A stretch of 64,000 nt of DNA from Karalla daura (lineage: Eukaryota > Chordata > Actinopteri > Chaetodontiformes > Leiognathidae): NCBI GenBank assembly GCA_029224185.1, contig CM055206.1:16315547-16379546 (forward strand), given 5' to 3'. The notes beneath the pieces were generated by a model. That model saw only the letters and a program-made list of their open reading frames with translations. It did not search any database and was not told where the DNA came from. Below, piece by piece: positions 1-11,247 of this stretch. Both the position numbers and the translations under genes were made by a program. Position 1 is the first letter of the stretch, and each line of letters begins with the position of its first letter.

Positions 1-64
1 TGTATATCATTAATTTAAAATAAAATAAACAGTGGCATTAATACTGACACCCAAAGAAAAATAC

Positions 65-87
65 TGACAGCAAACACTTTGCTGTCA
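65..87. promoter_or_regulatory. Conserved upstream palindrome of the plus-strand copies
   Basis: A perfect inverted repeat, tgacagcaaa and tttgctgtca with a 3-base spacer, lies about 295 bp before the TATA box. It is repeated before copy 2 (4569-4591). A slightly shorter form with 8-bp arms precedes the other plus-strand copies, for example copy 3 at 9182-9200. I do not see it before the inverted copies 10 and 11. It could be a protein-binding site; its conservation may only reflect recent duplication. Confidence 0.35.
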
Positions 88-379
88 CAGGGCTGTTTGC
101 TTTCTCAACCTTAACAGGACCACCACAGACAGGCAGACAGCTAAAGTTTTATTATCAAATATCTGCAGTCCTGAGAGAAGCTTGGTCCTCTATGTGGCAC
201 TTCTACACGCACAAGGTACATTATTAAAATGAGGATCCAGCCTGACTAATTATTTCACATGGATGATTGTGAAATGGTGAAATGTAACACCTGTGGATTT
301 TGGATCATGTTTGACTTGTTTCTGACTTCTGTGGAAGTGGCTCATTGTGATTATGCAATGTCATTTCATGTCTCTTCTC

Positions 380-387
380 TATATAAA
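380..387 (+). promoter_or_regulatory. TATA box of copy 1
   Basis: TATATAAA sits about 100 bp before the exon 1 donor at 485. Transcription start is inferred near 410 from the usual 25-30 bp spacing. The same box with flank ttctct...ggcagcct is kept in copies 1-9. Confidence 0.75.
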
Positions 388-613
388 GGCAGCCTCCCGT
401 TGGTCTCTACAGCAGGATCCAGCAGCAACCAGCAGACTGACAGACGTCGCACGACTTCCCATTCACTCATTCATCCACTCACTTGTAAGTGCTCATTATT
501 GCATTATTTTCTGGCTATGGAGTTTTAAACAGATTGTGCTACAGCTCTCCTGAATAGCTGCTAATCTATGTTCAAATCTGTTTCACTCATTGTCTTGTGC
601 GCAGGTACCGACA

Positions 614-1504
614 ATGTCTACATACATCACCGACATTGATGTGTCCACTACTGACACAGAGGAGCAGAGGCTCCAGGCTCAAGGCTACAAGAAAATCAAT
701 GTTGATCTGAATTCAGGGGCAGGAGGAAACACTGTCTTCATTTGGTACAAAAAAGGCTGTTCAGCAGCAGTCACCAGGGTTCAGGTGACATTCAATGATG
801 AAATGGCAGCTGGTTTGAGACAGGCAGGGTACATACAGATTGAAAAAAACCTGAATGCTGGCATATGTGACAGTGATGCAATGTACATGTGGTACTTCAG
901 AGGGTCCACAGAGTATGATACTGCCATTGTGGACATGACTGTCACCACCAACCCCCAAAATGAAGCCAGGAAGTTTGGCTTTGGCTGGGAGAGGCTGGCC
1001 TGCAACCTGAACCGTAGGGCTGGTGGGGACTGCATCCAGGCCTGGGTGAAGAGGGAGAAGAGGACCTACATCAGTGATCTCTACGTCACTGATTCCTACG
1101 GTGTAGACTGTGACCTGTGTCAGGAGGGTTACATCCGCATTGATGAAAATACCAATCGGGGTGTCGGAGGAGACTTTGTCTTCATCTGGTACCGGCAGTC
1201 CACTGACCCCAGGGTTGCAATCACTGATGTGAAAATCTCCATCAATGACAACGAATATCAGGCGTGTCAGCAGCAAGGTTACAGATCCCTGAGTGTCAAC
1301 CTCAATGAGGGGACCGGAGGCAGTCAGGTGTACCTGTGGTTCAAGCAACGCAAGGGTGACTGCCCCATCAGGGCTCTCAGCCTGCTCCTCACCTCAGCTC
1401 TGGTGGAAGAGTTCCAGAAGGCTGGTCTCAATGTCCTCAAAGGAAATCTCAACACAGGCAACTGCTCCTGTGCCATCCCTGAGTACCTGTGTGTTCAACA
1501 GTGA
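614..1504 (+). CDS. Tandem MABP-like double beta-prism protein, copy 1
   Basis: The product has 296 residues. Six repeats run at about residues 4-48, 53-97, 104-148, 152-196, 202-246 and 252-293. Each opens with an [IV]-x-D-[IV]-x-V type strand, has a central G-Y, then N-L-N-x-G-x-G-G, and ends in a W-[FY]-[KR] type strand. MABP domains have three such repeats, so two prisms are inferred. There is no signal peptide, membrane helix or other domain; 11 cysteines are present. A longer frame opens at 590, but that ATG lies inside the intron. The acceptor ttgtgcgcag ends at 604 and exon 2 starts with gtaccgaca directly before the ATG at 614. Exon 1 is about 410-484 with donor gtaagt, and the intron is 485-604. 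The poly(A) signal AATAAA is at 1805-1810. Function is unknown. The gene model is firm; the family call is by pattern only. Confidence 0.85.
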   Translation: MSTYITDIDVSTTDTEEQRLQAQGYKKINVDLNSGAGGNTVFIWYKKGCSAAVTRVQVTFNDEMAAGLRQAGYIQIEKNLNAGICDSDAMYMWYFRGSTEYDTAIVDMTVTTNPQNEARKFGFGWERLACNLNRRAGGDCIQAWVKREKRTYISDLYVTDSYGVDCDLCQEGYIRIDENTNRGVGGDFVFIWYRQSTDPRVAITDVKISINDNEYQACQQQGYRSLSVNLNEGTGGSQVYLWFKQRKGDCPIRALSLLLTSALVEEFQKAGLNVLKGNLNTGNCSCAIPEYLCVQQ

Positions 1505-2060
1505 AAGCCTGAGAAAGTCTTCTTCATGGCTTCAGTGCTGAGAATTCAGTGGTCCTGGAGAAAAATCTTGGTGATGGCTGATTGACCTTTTTCCTCTTTT
1601 TCTTTTTCCAACAAAAAGAATCAATTTAGTACAGCAACACTGTGGGGAACATCAGAAAATGTATGGGGTACATGGTACTTTCTGTTCATTTTATCATGAT
1701 ATCTGAGATGGAACAATGTCACAATGAAAAGACGAATGAAATTGTTTGTTAAGCTGTTTGAAAGATCTGTTTTTCAACATTTCTGTCACCATTTCCTGCT
1801 TGTCAATAAAGAAAGAATTGGCATATGATATATTTTTACCTCATATTTAACACACATGAAACCTGTGAAATATAACTATAATCATAGCACTGGCAGTTCC
1901 AGTGTTGAACAAAGCTGATAATGACTTTGTTTGCATCACCTTCAGGTGTGACACTCAGCACACCCACATAATCCTGGTGACCATGATAAATAAATGGTTA
2001 TGCTAGATGGAAGTTTCATCAGTTTGTATTGATAAATCGTATGCAGCGACCTCCATCTTT

Positions 2061-2154
2061 CCATCCATCCATCCATCCATCCATCCATCCATCCATCCAT
2101 CCATCCATCCATCCATCCATCCATCCATCCATCCATCCATCCATCCATCCATCC
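2061..2154. repeat. (TCCA)n microsatellite, unit 1
   Basis: Uninterrupted CCAT tetranucleotide run of about 94 bp. Confidence 0.97.
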
Positions 2155-4883
2155 AGAGGCTGCGTTGATCTGATTCTGAGGCTCGACGTTTAAATTTTAT
2201 AAGGCGCACAGTTTTATGGCCCGCATCGTATAAAAGAGCAATAATTTTCCTACAAACTTGCAAAAAAGAATTTGCTTACAGTGTATGGTGTGGCTGAGAG
2301 CAGCATGAAAAGAGAAAAATGAGAGCTGATTTTTCAGTGATCCCACACACTGACAGTTGGTCTCTCCCCACTGTAGCAGCATGGAAAATGTCAAACCCAC
2401 ATGTTTTTGAGAGGGACTGGATGAAAAATGATACAAGGTATCAACATGCTGCCAGGTCCAGGCAGAGAGGACAAGTTTTCCTGCGTTTTGAAGTTCAAAT
2501 GAAGTTCTACTTCATCGTATGGCCTTACAGCGAATGTTTGTCTGATTGTGATTTTTTGAATTTGCTTGTTTTTCCCATTCATTTCTCATGGGATTTGTTT
2601 TCTTTTGGGTACATGTTGGCCCCATAATTGCTGCCCTTTTTGGCCTCATAACTTTGAGGATCTTGGTCAAAACTTGGATTGTAATACACCAACGCGTTCG
2701 GGAGAGTCTCAGGAACAAAAGTTATCTATTAACTTGTCCATATTCTGGATCGTTTACCGACAGTCGCAAGGCAAAGTGTGCTTTGCTTTCTTTGGGGGAA
2801 AAAGATGCACATTGAATGTATCATTTGTGTGTATGTGACGAAGAGTTTCTGAGCTACGGATGACAGACATTTTTTCAAAAGATCAAGAAGAAGTTGAAGA
2901 ATAAATGGAAGAAAGGTCGACGAGAACAATAGTGCTCCTTCCTGGAACACTAATTACATGTTGCTTGGCTCCACTTGCTCGGCTCCTCAGATGTAAACAG
3001 ACAAAGTTACGATGCAGACTTAAAGTTTTGTTTTCAGAAGTTTCAGGCAGAGATAACCATCTAGGTGGCTAACCAATGTTAAAAGGTGGTTTTTACAAGG
3101 TCCAGGTGTTTCCCTGTTGCTTACCATCACTTTCATGTCTTCACCCCACATTACAGACGAGAATCACATAACGTGATCACTCAGCTCTTTTTAATTAGAC
3201 TCTAGATTTCTCAATGAAACTGCAGCAGTGTGACAATGTATTCATGACAATGTATATATATATATATACAAGGATTATTAATATTAGGATTATCATTGCT
3301 GGTTGACTATTTCAGATGTTAAATTGTGCAATCCACCTGTTACAATCAGAGTCATGAGAGTACACGTGGACCTTGTTAGAAGCAACGTTTAGCATTGGTT
3401 AGCCACCTAACTTCTTTTGTACGATATAAAAGAGAAAGTCTAAAACATGAATATGATTGCGGACTAAAAACAGTGAGTTCAATGCAGCCAAGGGTCCAGT
3501 GGTGAAGTTAGTCTGAGTCACCAAGCCATCCTCAAAAGATGAAAAGAAAAACATAAATGATTTAGTGACACCTTCGATAATGGCTCAATGTTTCTTACAT
3601 CAGTGACCATGGTGTCAATGGGATAATGCCCTTCGGGTTAACTAGTCTATGTTGGTGGCTCAATGTTAAATGTTGCTTCTGATGAGTCCCAGGCATTTCC
3701 CTGGAAATTATCATCACCTTCTTGCCTCGATGCCTGAAGTGACATGTTGTCATTCATCTCTTTTTATGGCAGCGTGACTCATGACTCTTAGGACAAACCA
3801 AAGTATTTTTCCTAGTTCAAACATGAAGGTGGATTGCTAAATTTAACGGATCTATGTCGTCATTGATTGATAGATTGTGTGAAAAGCAAAGACTTCATCA
3901 TAGTCCCATCAAATGTTTAATTTCTGAGGAGTGTATGGAAAGGTTGGAGAATGGTAGAAACTTGTGCGAGTGATTTTGTGGAGTCTTTGTGAACAGTTTG
4001 TACATGCTTGAAGGCATTTCATACAGGCAGATCTTTTGTGAAAGTGGACACCACCTTCCTCCTGATGTTCCTTTAAATCTACACTACATAGAAATGCCTC
4101 AGCTACTGGTCAACGATCAATAAAATGCATGACTCCTTCTGTAATGTTATAAAAGTACGTTTGTTCTGAGAGAAATTCAGAAGTCATTGAGTCTGGATCA
4201 CAATAAACAATAAACAATTATTACAATATTATATATATGTTATATTGACTTTATGCAATTCAATAAACTGACAGATAGTCCCTTGTTGATCATTTTCTTC
4301 TATTTCCCTGTGAAATCAAATAAACACATATGTAGAAACATACAGGTGGATTGTGCAATTAAAGTTCTGTAATGGTCATCCAGAAATAATGTTGTTCACT
4401 TAAAATATATAAATATAAAAACTGACACAATAATAAAGAATAGAACATACAACAATAATTCACAATCTCAATGCAGTAGATGCTACAACTGCATTACATT
4501 TGAATGTATATCATTAATTTAAAATAAAATAAACAGTGGCATTAATACTGACACCCAAAGAAAAATACTGACAGCAAACACTTTGCTGTCACAGGGCTGT
4601 TTGCTTTCTCAACCTTAACAGGACCACCACAGACAGGCAGACAGCTAAAGTTTTATTATCAAATATCTGCAGTCCTGAGAGAAGCTTGGTCCTCTATGTG
4701 GCACTTCTACACGCACAAGGTACATTATTAAAATGAGGATCCAGCCTGACTAATTATTTCACATGGATGATTGTGAAATGGTGAAATGTAACACCTGTGG
4801 ATTTTGGATCATGTTTGACTTGTTTCTGACTTCTGTGGAAGTGGCTCATTGTGATTATGCAATGTCATTTCATGTCTCTTCTC

Positions 4884-4891
4884 TATATAAA
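4884..4891 (+). promoter_or_regulatory. TATA box of copy 2
   Basis: TATATAAA in the same context as copy 1. Exon 1 ends at 4988. Confidence 0.75.
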
Positions 4892-5117
4892 GGCAGCCTC
4901 CCGTTGGTCTCTACAGCAGGATCCAGCAGCAACCAGCAGACTGACAGACGTCGCACGACTTCCCATTCACTCATTCATCCACTCACTTGTAAGTGCTCAT
5001 TATTGCATTATTTTCTGGCTATGGAGTTTTAAACAGATTGTGCTACAGCTCTCCTGAATAGCTGCTAATCTATGTTCAAATCTGTTTCACTCATTGTCTT
5101 GTGCGCAGGTACCGACA

Positions 5118-6008
5118 ATGTCTACATACATCACCGACATTGATGTGTCCACTACTGACACAGAGGAGCAGAGGCTCCAGGCTCAAGGCTACAAGAAAAT
5201 CAATGTTGATCTGAATTCAGGGGCAGGAGGAAACACTGTCTTCATTTGGTACAAAAAAGGCTGTTCAGCAGCAGTCACCAGGGTTCAGGTGACATTCAAT
5301 GATGAAATGGCAGCTGGTTTGAGACAGGCAGGGTACATACAGATTGAAAAAAACCTGAATGCTGGCATATGTGACAGTGATGCAATGTACATGTGGTACT
5401 TCAGAGGGTCCACAGAGTATGATACTGCCATTGTGGACATGACTGTCACCACCAACCCCCAAAATGAAGCCAGGAAGTTTGGCTTTGGCTGGGAGAGGCT
5501 GGCCTGCAACCTGAACCGTAGGGCTGGTGGGGACTGCATCCAGGCCTGGGTGAAGAGGGAGAAGAGGACCTACATCAGTGATCTCTACGTCACTGATTCC
5601 TACGGTGTAGACTGTGACCTGTGTCAGGAGGGTTACATCCGCATTGATGAAAATACCAATCGGGGTGTCGGAGGAGACTTTGTCTTCATCTGGTACCGGC
5701 AGTCCACTGACCCCAGGGTTGCAATCACTGATGTGAAAATCTCCATCAATGATAACGAATATCAGGCGTGTCAGCAGCAAGGTTACAGATCCCTGAGTGT
5801 CAACCTCAATGAGGGGACCGGAGGCAGTCAGGTGTACCTGTGGTTCAAGCAACGCAAGGGTGACTGCCCCATCAGGGCTCTCAGCCTGCTCCTCACCTCA
5901 GCTCTGGTGGAAGAGTTCCAGAAGGCTGGTCTCAATGTCCTCAAAGGAAATCTCAACACAGGCAACTGCTCCTGTGCCATCCCTGAGTACCTGTGTGTTC
6001 AACAGTGA
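5118..6008 (+). CDS. Tandem MABP-like double beta-prism protein, copy 2
   Basis: The 296-residue product is identical to that of copy 1. The only coding difference I found is synonymous, in the codon for Asp212 (gac to gat, near 5753). The intron is 4989-5108, exon 2 starts at 5109, the TATA box is at 4884-4891 and AATAAA is at 6309-6314. Units 1 and 2 are nearly identical over about 4.5 kb, including promoter and spacer, so this is one of the youngest duplications in the array. The longer frame from 5094 begins in the intron and is not used. Confidence 0.85.
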   Translation: MSTYITDIDVSTTDTEEQRLQAQGYKKINVDLNSGAGGNTVFIWYKKGCSAAVTRVQVTFNDEMAAGLRQAGYIQIEKNLNAGICDSDAMYMWYFRGSTEYDTAIVDMTVTTNPQNEARKFGFGWERLACNLNRRAGGDCIQAWVKREKRTYISDLYVTDSYGVDCDLCQEGYIRIDENTNRGVGGDFVFIWYRQSTDPRVAITDVKISINDNEYQACQQQGYRSLSVNLNEGTGGSQVYLWFKQRKGDCPIRALSLLLTSALVEEFQKAGLNVLKGNLNTGNCSCAIPEYLCVQQ

Positions 6009-6566
6009 AAGCCTGAGAAAGTCTTCTTCATGGCTTCAGTGCTGAGAATTCAGTGGTCCTGGAGAAAAATCTTGGTGATGGCTGATTGACCTTTTTCCTC
6101 TTTTTCTTTTTCCAACAAAAAGAATCAATTTAGTACAGCAACACTGTGGGGAACATCAGAAAATGTATGGGGTACATGGTACTTTCTGTTCATTTTATCA
6201 TGATATCTGAGATGGAACAATGTCACAATGAAAAGACGAATGAAATTGTTTGTTAAGCTGTTTGAAAGATCTGTTTTTCAACATTTCTGTCACCATTTCC
6301 TGCTTGTCAATAAAGAAAGAATTGGCATATGATATATTTTTACCTCATATTTAACACACATGAAACCTGTGAAATATAACTATAATCATAGCACTGGCAG
6401 TTCCAGTGTTGAACAAAGCTGATAATGACTTTGTTTGCATCACCTTCAGGTGTGACACTCAGCACACCCACATAATCCTGGTGACCATGATAAATAAATG
6501 GTTATGCTAGATGGAAGTTTCATCAGTTTGTATTGATAAATCGTGTGCAGCGACCTCCATCTTTCA

Positions 6567-6647
6567 ATCCATCCATCCATCCATCCATCCATCCATCCAT
6601 CCATCCATCCATCCATCCATCCATCCATCCATCCATCCATCCATCCA
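6567..6647. repeat. (TCCA)n microsatellite, unit 2
   Basis: Same locus as in unit 1 but shorter, preceded by caa instead of cca. Confidence 0.97.
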
Positions 6648-9494
6648 GAGGCTGCGTTGATCTGATTCTGAGGCTTGACGTTTAAATTTTATAAGGCGCA
6701 CAGGTTTATGGCCCGCATCGTATAAAAGAGCAATAATTTTCCTACAAACTTGCAAAAAAGAATTTGCTTACAGTGTATGGTGTGGCTGAGAGCAGCATGA
6801 AAAGAGTAAAATGAGAGCTGATTTTTCAGTGATCTCACACACTGACAGTTGGTCTCTCCCCACTGTAGCAGCATGGAAAATGTCAAACCCACATGTTTTT
6901 GAGAGGGCCTGGATGAAAAATGATACAAGGTATCAACATGCTGCCAGGTCCAGGCAGAGAGGACAAGTTTTCCTGCGTTTTGAAGTTCAAATGAAGTTCT
7001 ACTTCATCGTATGGCCTTACAGCGAATGTTTGTCTGATTGTGATTTTTTGAATTTGCTTGTTTTTCCCATTCATTTCTCACGGGATTTGTTTTCTTTTGG
7101 GTACATTTTGGCCCCATAATTGCTGCTCTTTTTGGCCTCATAACTTTGAGGATCTCGGTCAAAACTTGGATTGTAATACACCAACGTGTCCGGGAGAGTC
7201 TCAGGAACAAAAGTTATCTATTAACTTGTCCAGATTCTGGATCGTTTACCGACAGTCGCAAGGCAAAGTGTGCTTTGCTTTCTTTGGGGAAAAAGATGCA
7301 CATTGAAAGTATCATTTGTGTGTATGTGACGAAGCGTTTCTGAGCTACGGATGACAGACATTTTTTCAAAAGATCAAGAAGAAGTTGAAGAATAAATGGA
7401 AGAAAGGTCGACGAGAACAATAGTGCTCCTTCCTGGAACACTAATTACATGTTGCTTGGCTCCACTCGCTCGGCTCCTCAGATGTAAACAGACAAAGTTA
7501 CGATGCAGACTTCAAGTTTTGTTTTCAGAAGTTTCAGGCAGAGATAACCATCTAGGTGGCTAACCAATGTTAAAAGGTGGTTTTTACAAGGTCCAGGTGT
7601 TTCCCTGTTACTTACCATCACTTTCATGTCTTCACCCCACATTATAGACGAGAATCACATAACGTGATCACTCAGCTCTTTTTAATTAGACTCTAGATTT
7701 CTCAGTGAAACTGCAGCAGTGTGACAATGTATTCGTGACAATGTATATATATATACAAGGATTATTAATATTAGGATTATCATTGCTGGTTGACTATTTC
7801 AGATGTTAAATTGTGCAATCCACCTGTTACAATCAGAGTCATGAGAGTACACGTGGACCTTGTTAGAAGCAACGTTTAGCATTGGTTAGCCACCTAACTT
7901 CTTTTGTACGATATAAAAGAGAAAGTCTAAAACATGAATATGATTGCGGACTAATAACAGTGAGTTCAATGCAGCCAAGGGTCCAGTGGTGAAGTTAGTC
8001 TGAGTCACCAAGCCATCCTCAAAAGATGAAAAGAAAAACATAAACGATTTAGTGATACCTTCGATAATGGCTCAGTGTTTCTTTCATCAGTGACCATGGT
8101 ATAAACGGGATAATGCCCTTCGGGTTAACTAGTCTATGTAGGTGGCTCAATGTTAAATGTTGCTTCTGATGAGTCCCAGGCATTTCTCTGGAAATTATCA
8201 TCACCTTCTTGTCTCGATGCCTGAAGTGACATGTTGTCATTAATCTCTTTTTATCGCAGTGTGACTCATGACTCTTAGGACAAACCAAAGTATTTTTTCT
8301 AGTTCAAACATGAAGGTGGATTGCTAAATTTAACGGATCTATGTTGTGACTGATTGATAGATTGCTTGAAAAGCAAAGACTTCATCAAAGTCCCATCAAT
8401 TGTTTAATTTCTGAGGAGTGTATGGAAAGGTTGGAGAATGGTAGAAACTTGTGCAAGTGATTTTGTGGAGTCTTTGTGAACAGTTTGTACATGCTTGAAG
8501 GCATTTCATACAGGCAGATCTTTTGTGAAAGTGGACACCACCTTCCTCCTGATGTTCCTCAGCTACTGGTCAACGATCAATAAAATGCATGACTCCTTCT
8601 GTAATGTTATAAAAGTACGTTTGTTCTGAGAGAAATTCAGAAGTCATTGAGTCTGGATCACAATAAACAATAAACAATTATTACAATATTATATATATGT
8701 TATATTGACTTTATGCAATTCAATAAACTGACAGATAGTCCCTTGATCATTTTCTTCTATGTCCCTGTGAAATCAAATAAACACATATGTAGAAACATAC
8801 AGGTGGATTGTGCAATTTAAGTTCTGTAATGGTCATCCAGAAATAATATTGTTCACTTCAAATATATATATATATAAACTGACACAATAATAAAGAACAG
8901 AAACAATTAAACAGCAGTAATTACTGCTTAATGTTTAGGCTCTCATCAGTCTGAAAAACTGTGAAAAACGTTCCTGTGTCTGGTTCAGTTCAGGCTACAA
9001 CGTTCAGCCAAAGTCTGTGGAAATGATTTGTCTTTTGCTTTTACTTCATGCACAAACATACAACAATAAATCACAATCTCTATGCAGTAGATGCTACAAC
9101 TGCATTACATCTGAATGTATATCATTAATTTAGAATAAAATAAACTGTGGCATTAATACTGACACCCAAAGAAAAATACTGACAGCAAACACTTTGCTGT
9201 AACAGGGCTGTTTGTTCTCTCAACCTTAACAGGACCACCACAGACAGGCAGACAGCTAAAGTTTTATTATCAAATATCTGCAGTCCTGAGAGAAGCTTGG
9301 TCCTCTATGTGGCACTTCTATATGCACAAGGTAAATTGTTAAAATGAGGGTGCAGCCTAACTAATCATTTCACATGGATGATTGTGAAATGGTGAAATGT
9401 AACACCTGTGGATTTTGGATCATGTTTGACTTGTTTCTGACTTCTGTGGAAGTGGCTCATCGTGATTATGCAATGTCATTTCATGTCTCTTCTC

Positions 9495-9502
9495 TATATA
9501 AA
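9495..9502 (+). promoter_or_regulatory. TATA box of copy 3
   Basis: TATATAAA in the shared context. Exon 1 ends at 9599. Confidence 0.75.
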
Positions 9503-9728
9503 GGCAGCCTCCTGTTGGTCTCTACAGCAGGATCCAGCAGCAACCAGCAGACTGACAGACGTCGCACGACCTCCCATTCACTCATTCATCAACTCACTTG
9601 TAAGTGCTCATTATTGCATTATTTTCTGGCTATGGAGTTTTATACAGATTGTACTACAGCTCTCCTGAATAGCTGCTAATCTTTGTTCAAATCTGTTTTA
9701 CTCATTGTCTTGTGCGCAGGTACCGACA

Positions 9729-10619
9729 ATGTCTTCATACATCACCGACATTGATGTGTCCACTACTGACACAGAGGAGCAGAGGCTCCAGGCTCAAGGC
9801 TACAAGAAAATCAATGTTAATCTGAATGCAGGGGCAGGAGGAAACACTGTCTTCATTTGGTACAAAAAAGGCTGTTCAGCAGCAGTCACCAGGGTTCAGG
9901 TGACATTCAATGATGAAATGGCAGCTGGTTTGAGACAGGCAGGCTACGTTCAGATTGAAAAAAACCTGAATGCTGGCATATGTGGCAGTGATGCAATGTA
10001 CATGTGGTACTTCAGAGGGTCCACAGAGTATGATACTGCCATTGTGGACATGACTGTCACCACCAACCCCCAAAATGAAGCCAGGAAGTTTGGCTTTGGC
10101 TGGGAGAGGCTGGCCTGCAACCTGAACCGTAGGGCTGGTGGGGACTGCATCCAGGCCTGGGTGAAGAGGGAGAAGAGGACCTACATCAGTGATCTCTACG
10201 TCACTGACTCCTACGGTGTAGACTGTGACCTGTGTCAGGAGGGTTACATCCGCATTGATGAAAATACCAATCGGGGTGTCGGAGGAGACTTTGTCTTCAT
10301 CTGGTACCGGCAGTCCACTGACCCCAAGGTTGCAATCACTGATGTGAAAATCTCCATCAATGATAACGAATATCAGGCGTGTCAGCAGCAAGGATACAGA
10401 TCCCTGAGTGTCAACCTCAATGAGGGGACCGGAGGCAGTCAGGTGTACCTGTGGTTCAAGCAACGCAAGGGTGACTGCCCCATCAGGGCTCTCAGCCTGC
10501 TCCTCACCTCAGCTCTGGTGGAAGAGTTCAAGAAGGCTGGTCTCAATGTCCTCAAAGGAAATCTCAACACAGGTAACTGCTCCTGTGCCATCCCTGAGTA
10601 CCTGTGTGTTCAACAGTGA
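9729..10619 (+). CDS. Tandem MABP-like double beta-prism protein, copy 3
   Basis: The product has 296 residues and differs from copy 1 at seven positions: T3S, D31N, S34A, I74V, D86G, R200K and Q268K. The six-repeat layout is unchanged. The intron is 9600-9719, exon 2 starts at 9720, the TATA box is at 9495-9502 and AATAAA is at 10920-10925. Its first exon still resembles copies 1 and 2 (agcaaccagcag), whereas copies 4-7 carry agcaagcaaacg at the same place. The coding region belongs to the copies 3-7 subgroup. Confidence 0.85.
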   Translation: MSSYITDIDVSTTDTEEQRLQAQGYKKINVNLNAGAGGNTVFIWYKKGCSAAVTRVQVTFNDEMAAGLRQAGYVQIEKNLNAGICGSDAMYMWYFRGSTEYDTAIVDMTVTTNPQNEARKFGFGWERLACNLNRRAGGDCIQAWVKREKRTYISDLYVTDSYGVDCDLCQEGYIRIDENTNRGVGGDFVFIWYRQSTDPKVAITDVKISINDNEYQACQQQGYRSLSVNLNEGTGGSQVYLWFKQRKGDCPIRALSLLLTSALVEEFKKAGLNVLKGNLNTGNCSCAIPEYLCVQQ

Positions 10620-11139
10620 AAGCCTGAGAAAGTCTTCTTCATGGCTTCAGTGCTGAGAATTCAGTGGTCCTGGAGAAAAATCTTGGTGATGGCTGATTGA
10701 CCTTTTTCCTCTTTTTCTTTTTCCAACAAAAAGAATCAATTTAGTACAGCAACACTGTGGGGAACATCAGAAAATGTATGGGGTACATGGTACTTTCTGT
10801 TCATTTTATCATGATATCTGAGATGGAACAATGTCACAATGAAAAGACGAATGAAATTGTTTGTTAAGCTGTTGGAAAGATCTGTTTTTCAACATTTCTG
10901 TCACCATTTCCTGCTTGTCAATAAAGAAAGAATTGGCATATGATGTATTTTTGCCTCATATTTAACACACATGAAACCTATTTGTGAAATATAACTCAAA
11001 TCAAAGCACTGGCTGTTCTAATGAAGAACAAAGCTGAGAATGACCTTGTTTGTGTCACGTTCAGGTGTGACACCCAGCACATTCAGATAATTAGAAGGAA
11101 GTGTCCTCAATTTGTATTGCTAAATCTCATTCAGTGAAA

Positions 11140-11247
11140 TCCATCCATCCATCCATCCATCCATCCATCCATAAGTCCATCCATCCATCCATCCATCCAT
11201 CCATCCATCCATCCATAAGTCCATCCATCCATCCATCCATCCATCCA
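11140..11247. repeat. (TCCA)n microsatellite, unit 3, type A flank
   Basis: Tetranucleotide run broken twice by ataag. It is followed by cagctcagtctgggcaaaag, which marks the type A flank. Confidence 0.96.

Larger units (their letters stand above)
1..4504 (+). repeat. Array unit 1
   Basis: This is the first visible unit, counted from tgtatatcattaattta at 1, the same point as 4505 in unit 2. It holds copy 1. The spacer 1830-4504 has one (TCCA)n array, a short (TA)n near 3250 and otherwise AT-rich sequence with no gene I recognise. The 102-codon frame at 2319 has no features of a real gene. Confidence 0.85.
4505..9115 (+). repeat. Array unit 2
   Basis: A 4.6-kb unit nearly identical to unit 1. 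It carries about 165 extra bases near 8905-9070 (aattactgctta onward) that unit 1 lacks and units 3-6 share. The spacer 6335-9115 has one (TCCA)n array and no recognisable gene. Confidence 0.85.

Noticed and set aside
259..553. Open frames across the promoter and leader exon (also at 4763, 9374, 14715 and so on)
   Set aside because: They run through the TATA box and the intron donor, and carry no known motif; their repetition only reflects duplication.
590..613. Eight extra N-terminal codons (start at 590 and equivalents) in each family gene
   Set aside because: The ATG lies before a strong splice acceptor (ttgtgcgcag), and a TATA box, leader exon and gtaagt donor upstream show that this stretch is intronic.
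761..1348. 195-codon antisense frame as a real gene
   Set aside because: It overlaps a well supported coding exon completely and has no expression signals. It is kept only as a low-interest observation.
2061..2154. Regular short repeats as a CRISPR-like array
   Set aside because: They are simple tetranucleotides without spacers, in a vertebrate genome.
1942..2263. Frames rich in M-D-G-W or H-P-S-I repeats
   Set aside because: They are translations of (TCCA)n microsatellites.
2319..2627. 102-codon spacer frame repeated in most units
   Set aside because: No splice or promoter context, no known motif, and it is disrupted in units 7 and 8. Its presence in many units follows from duplication.
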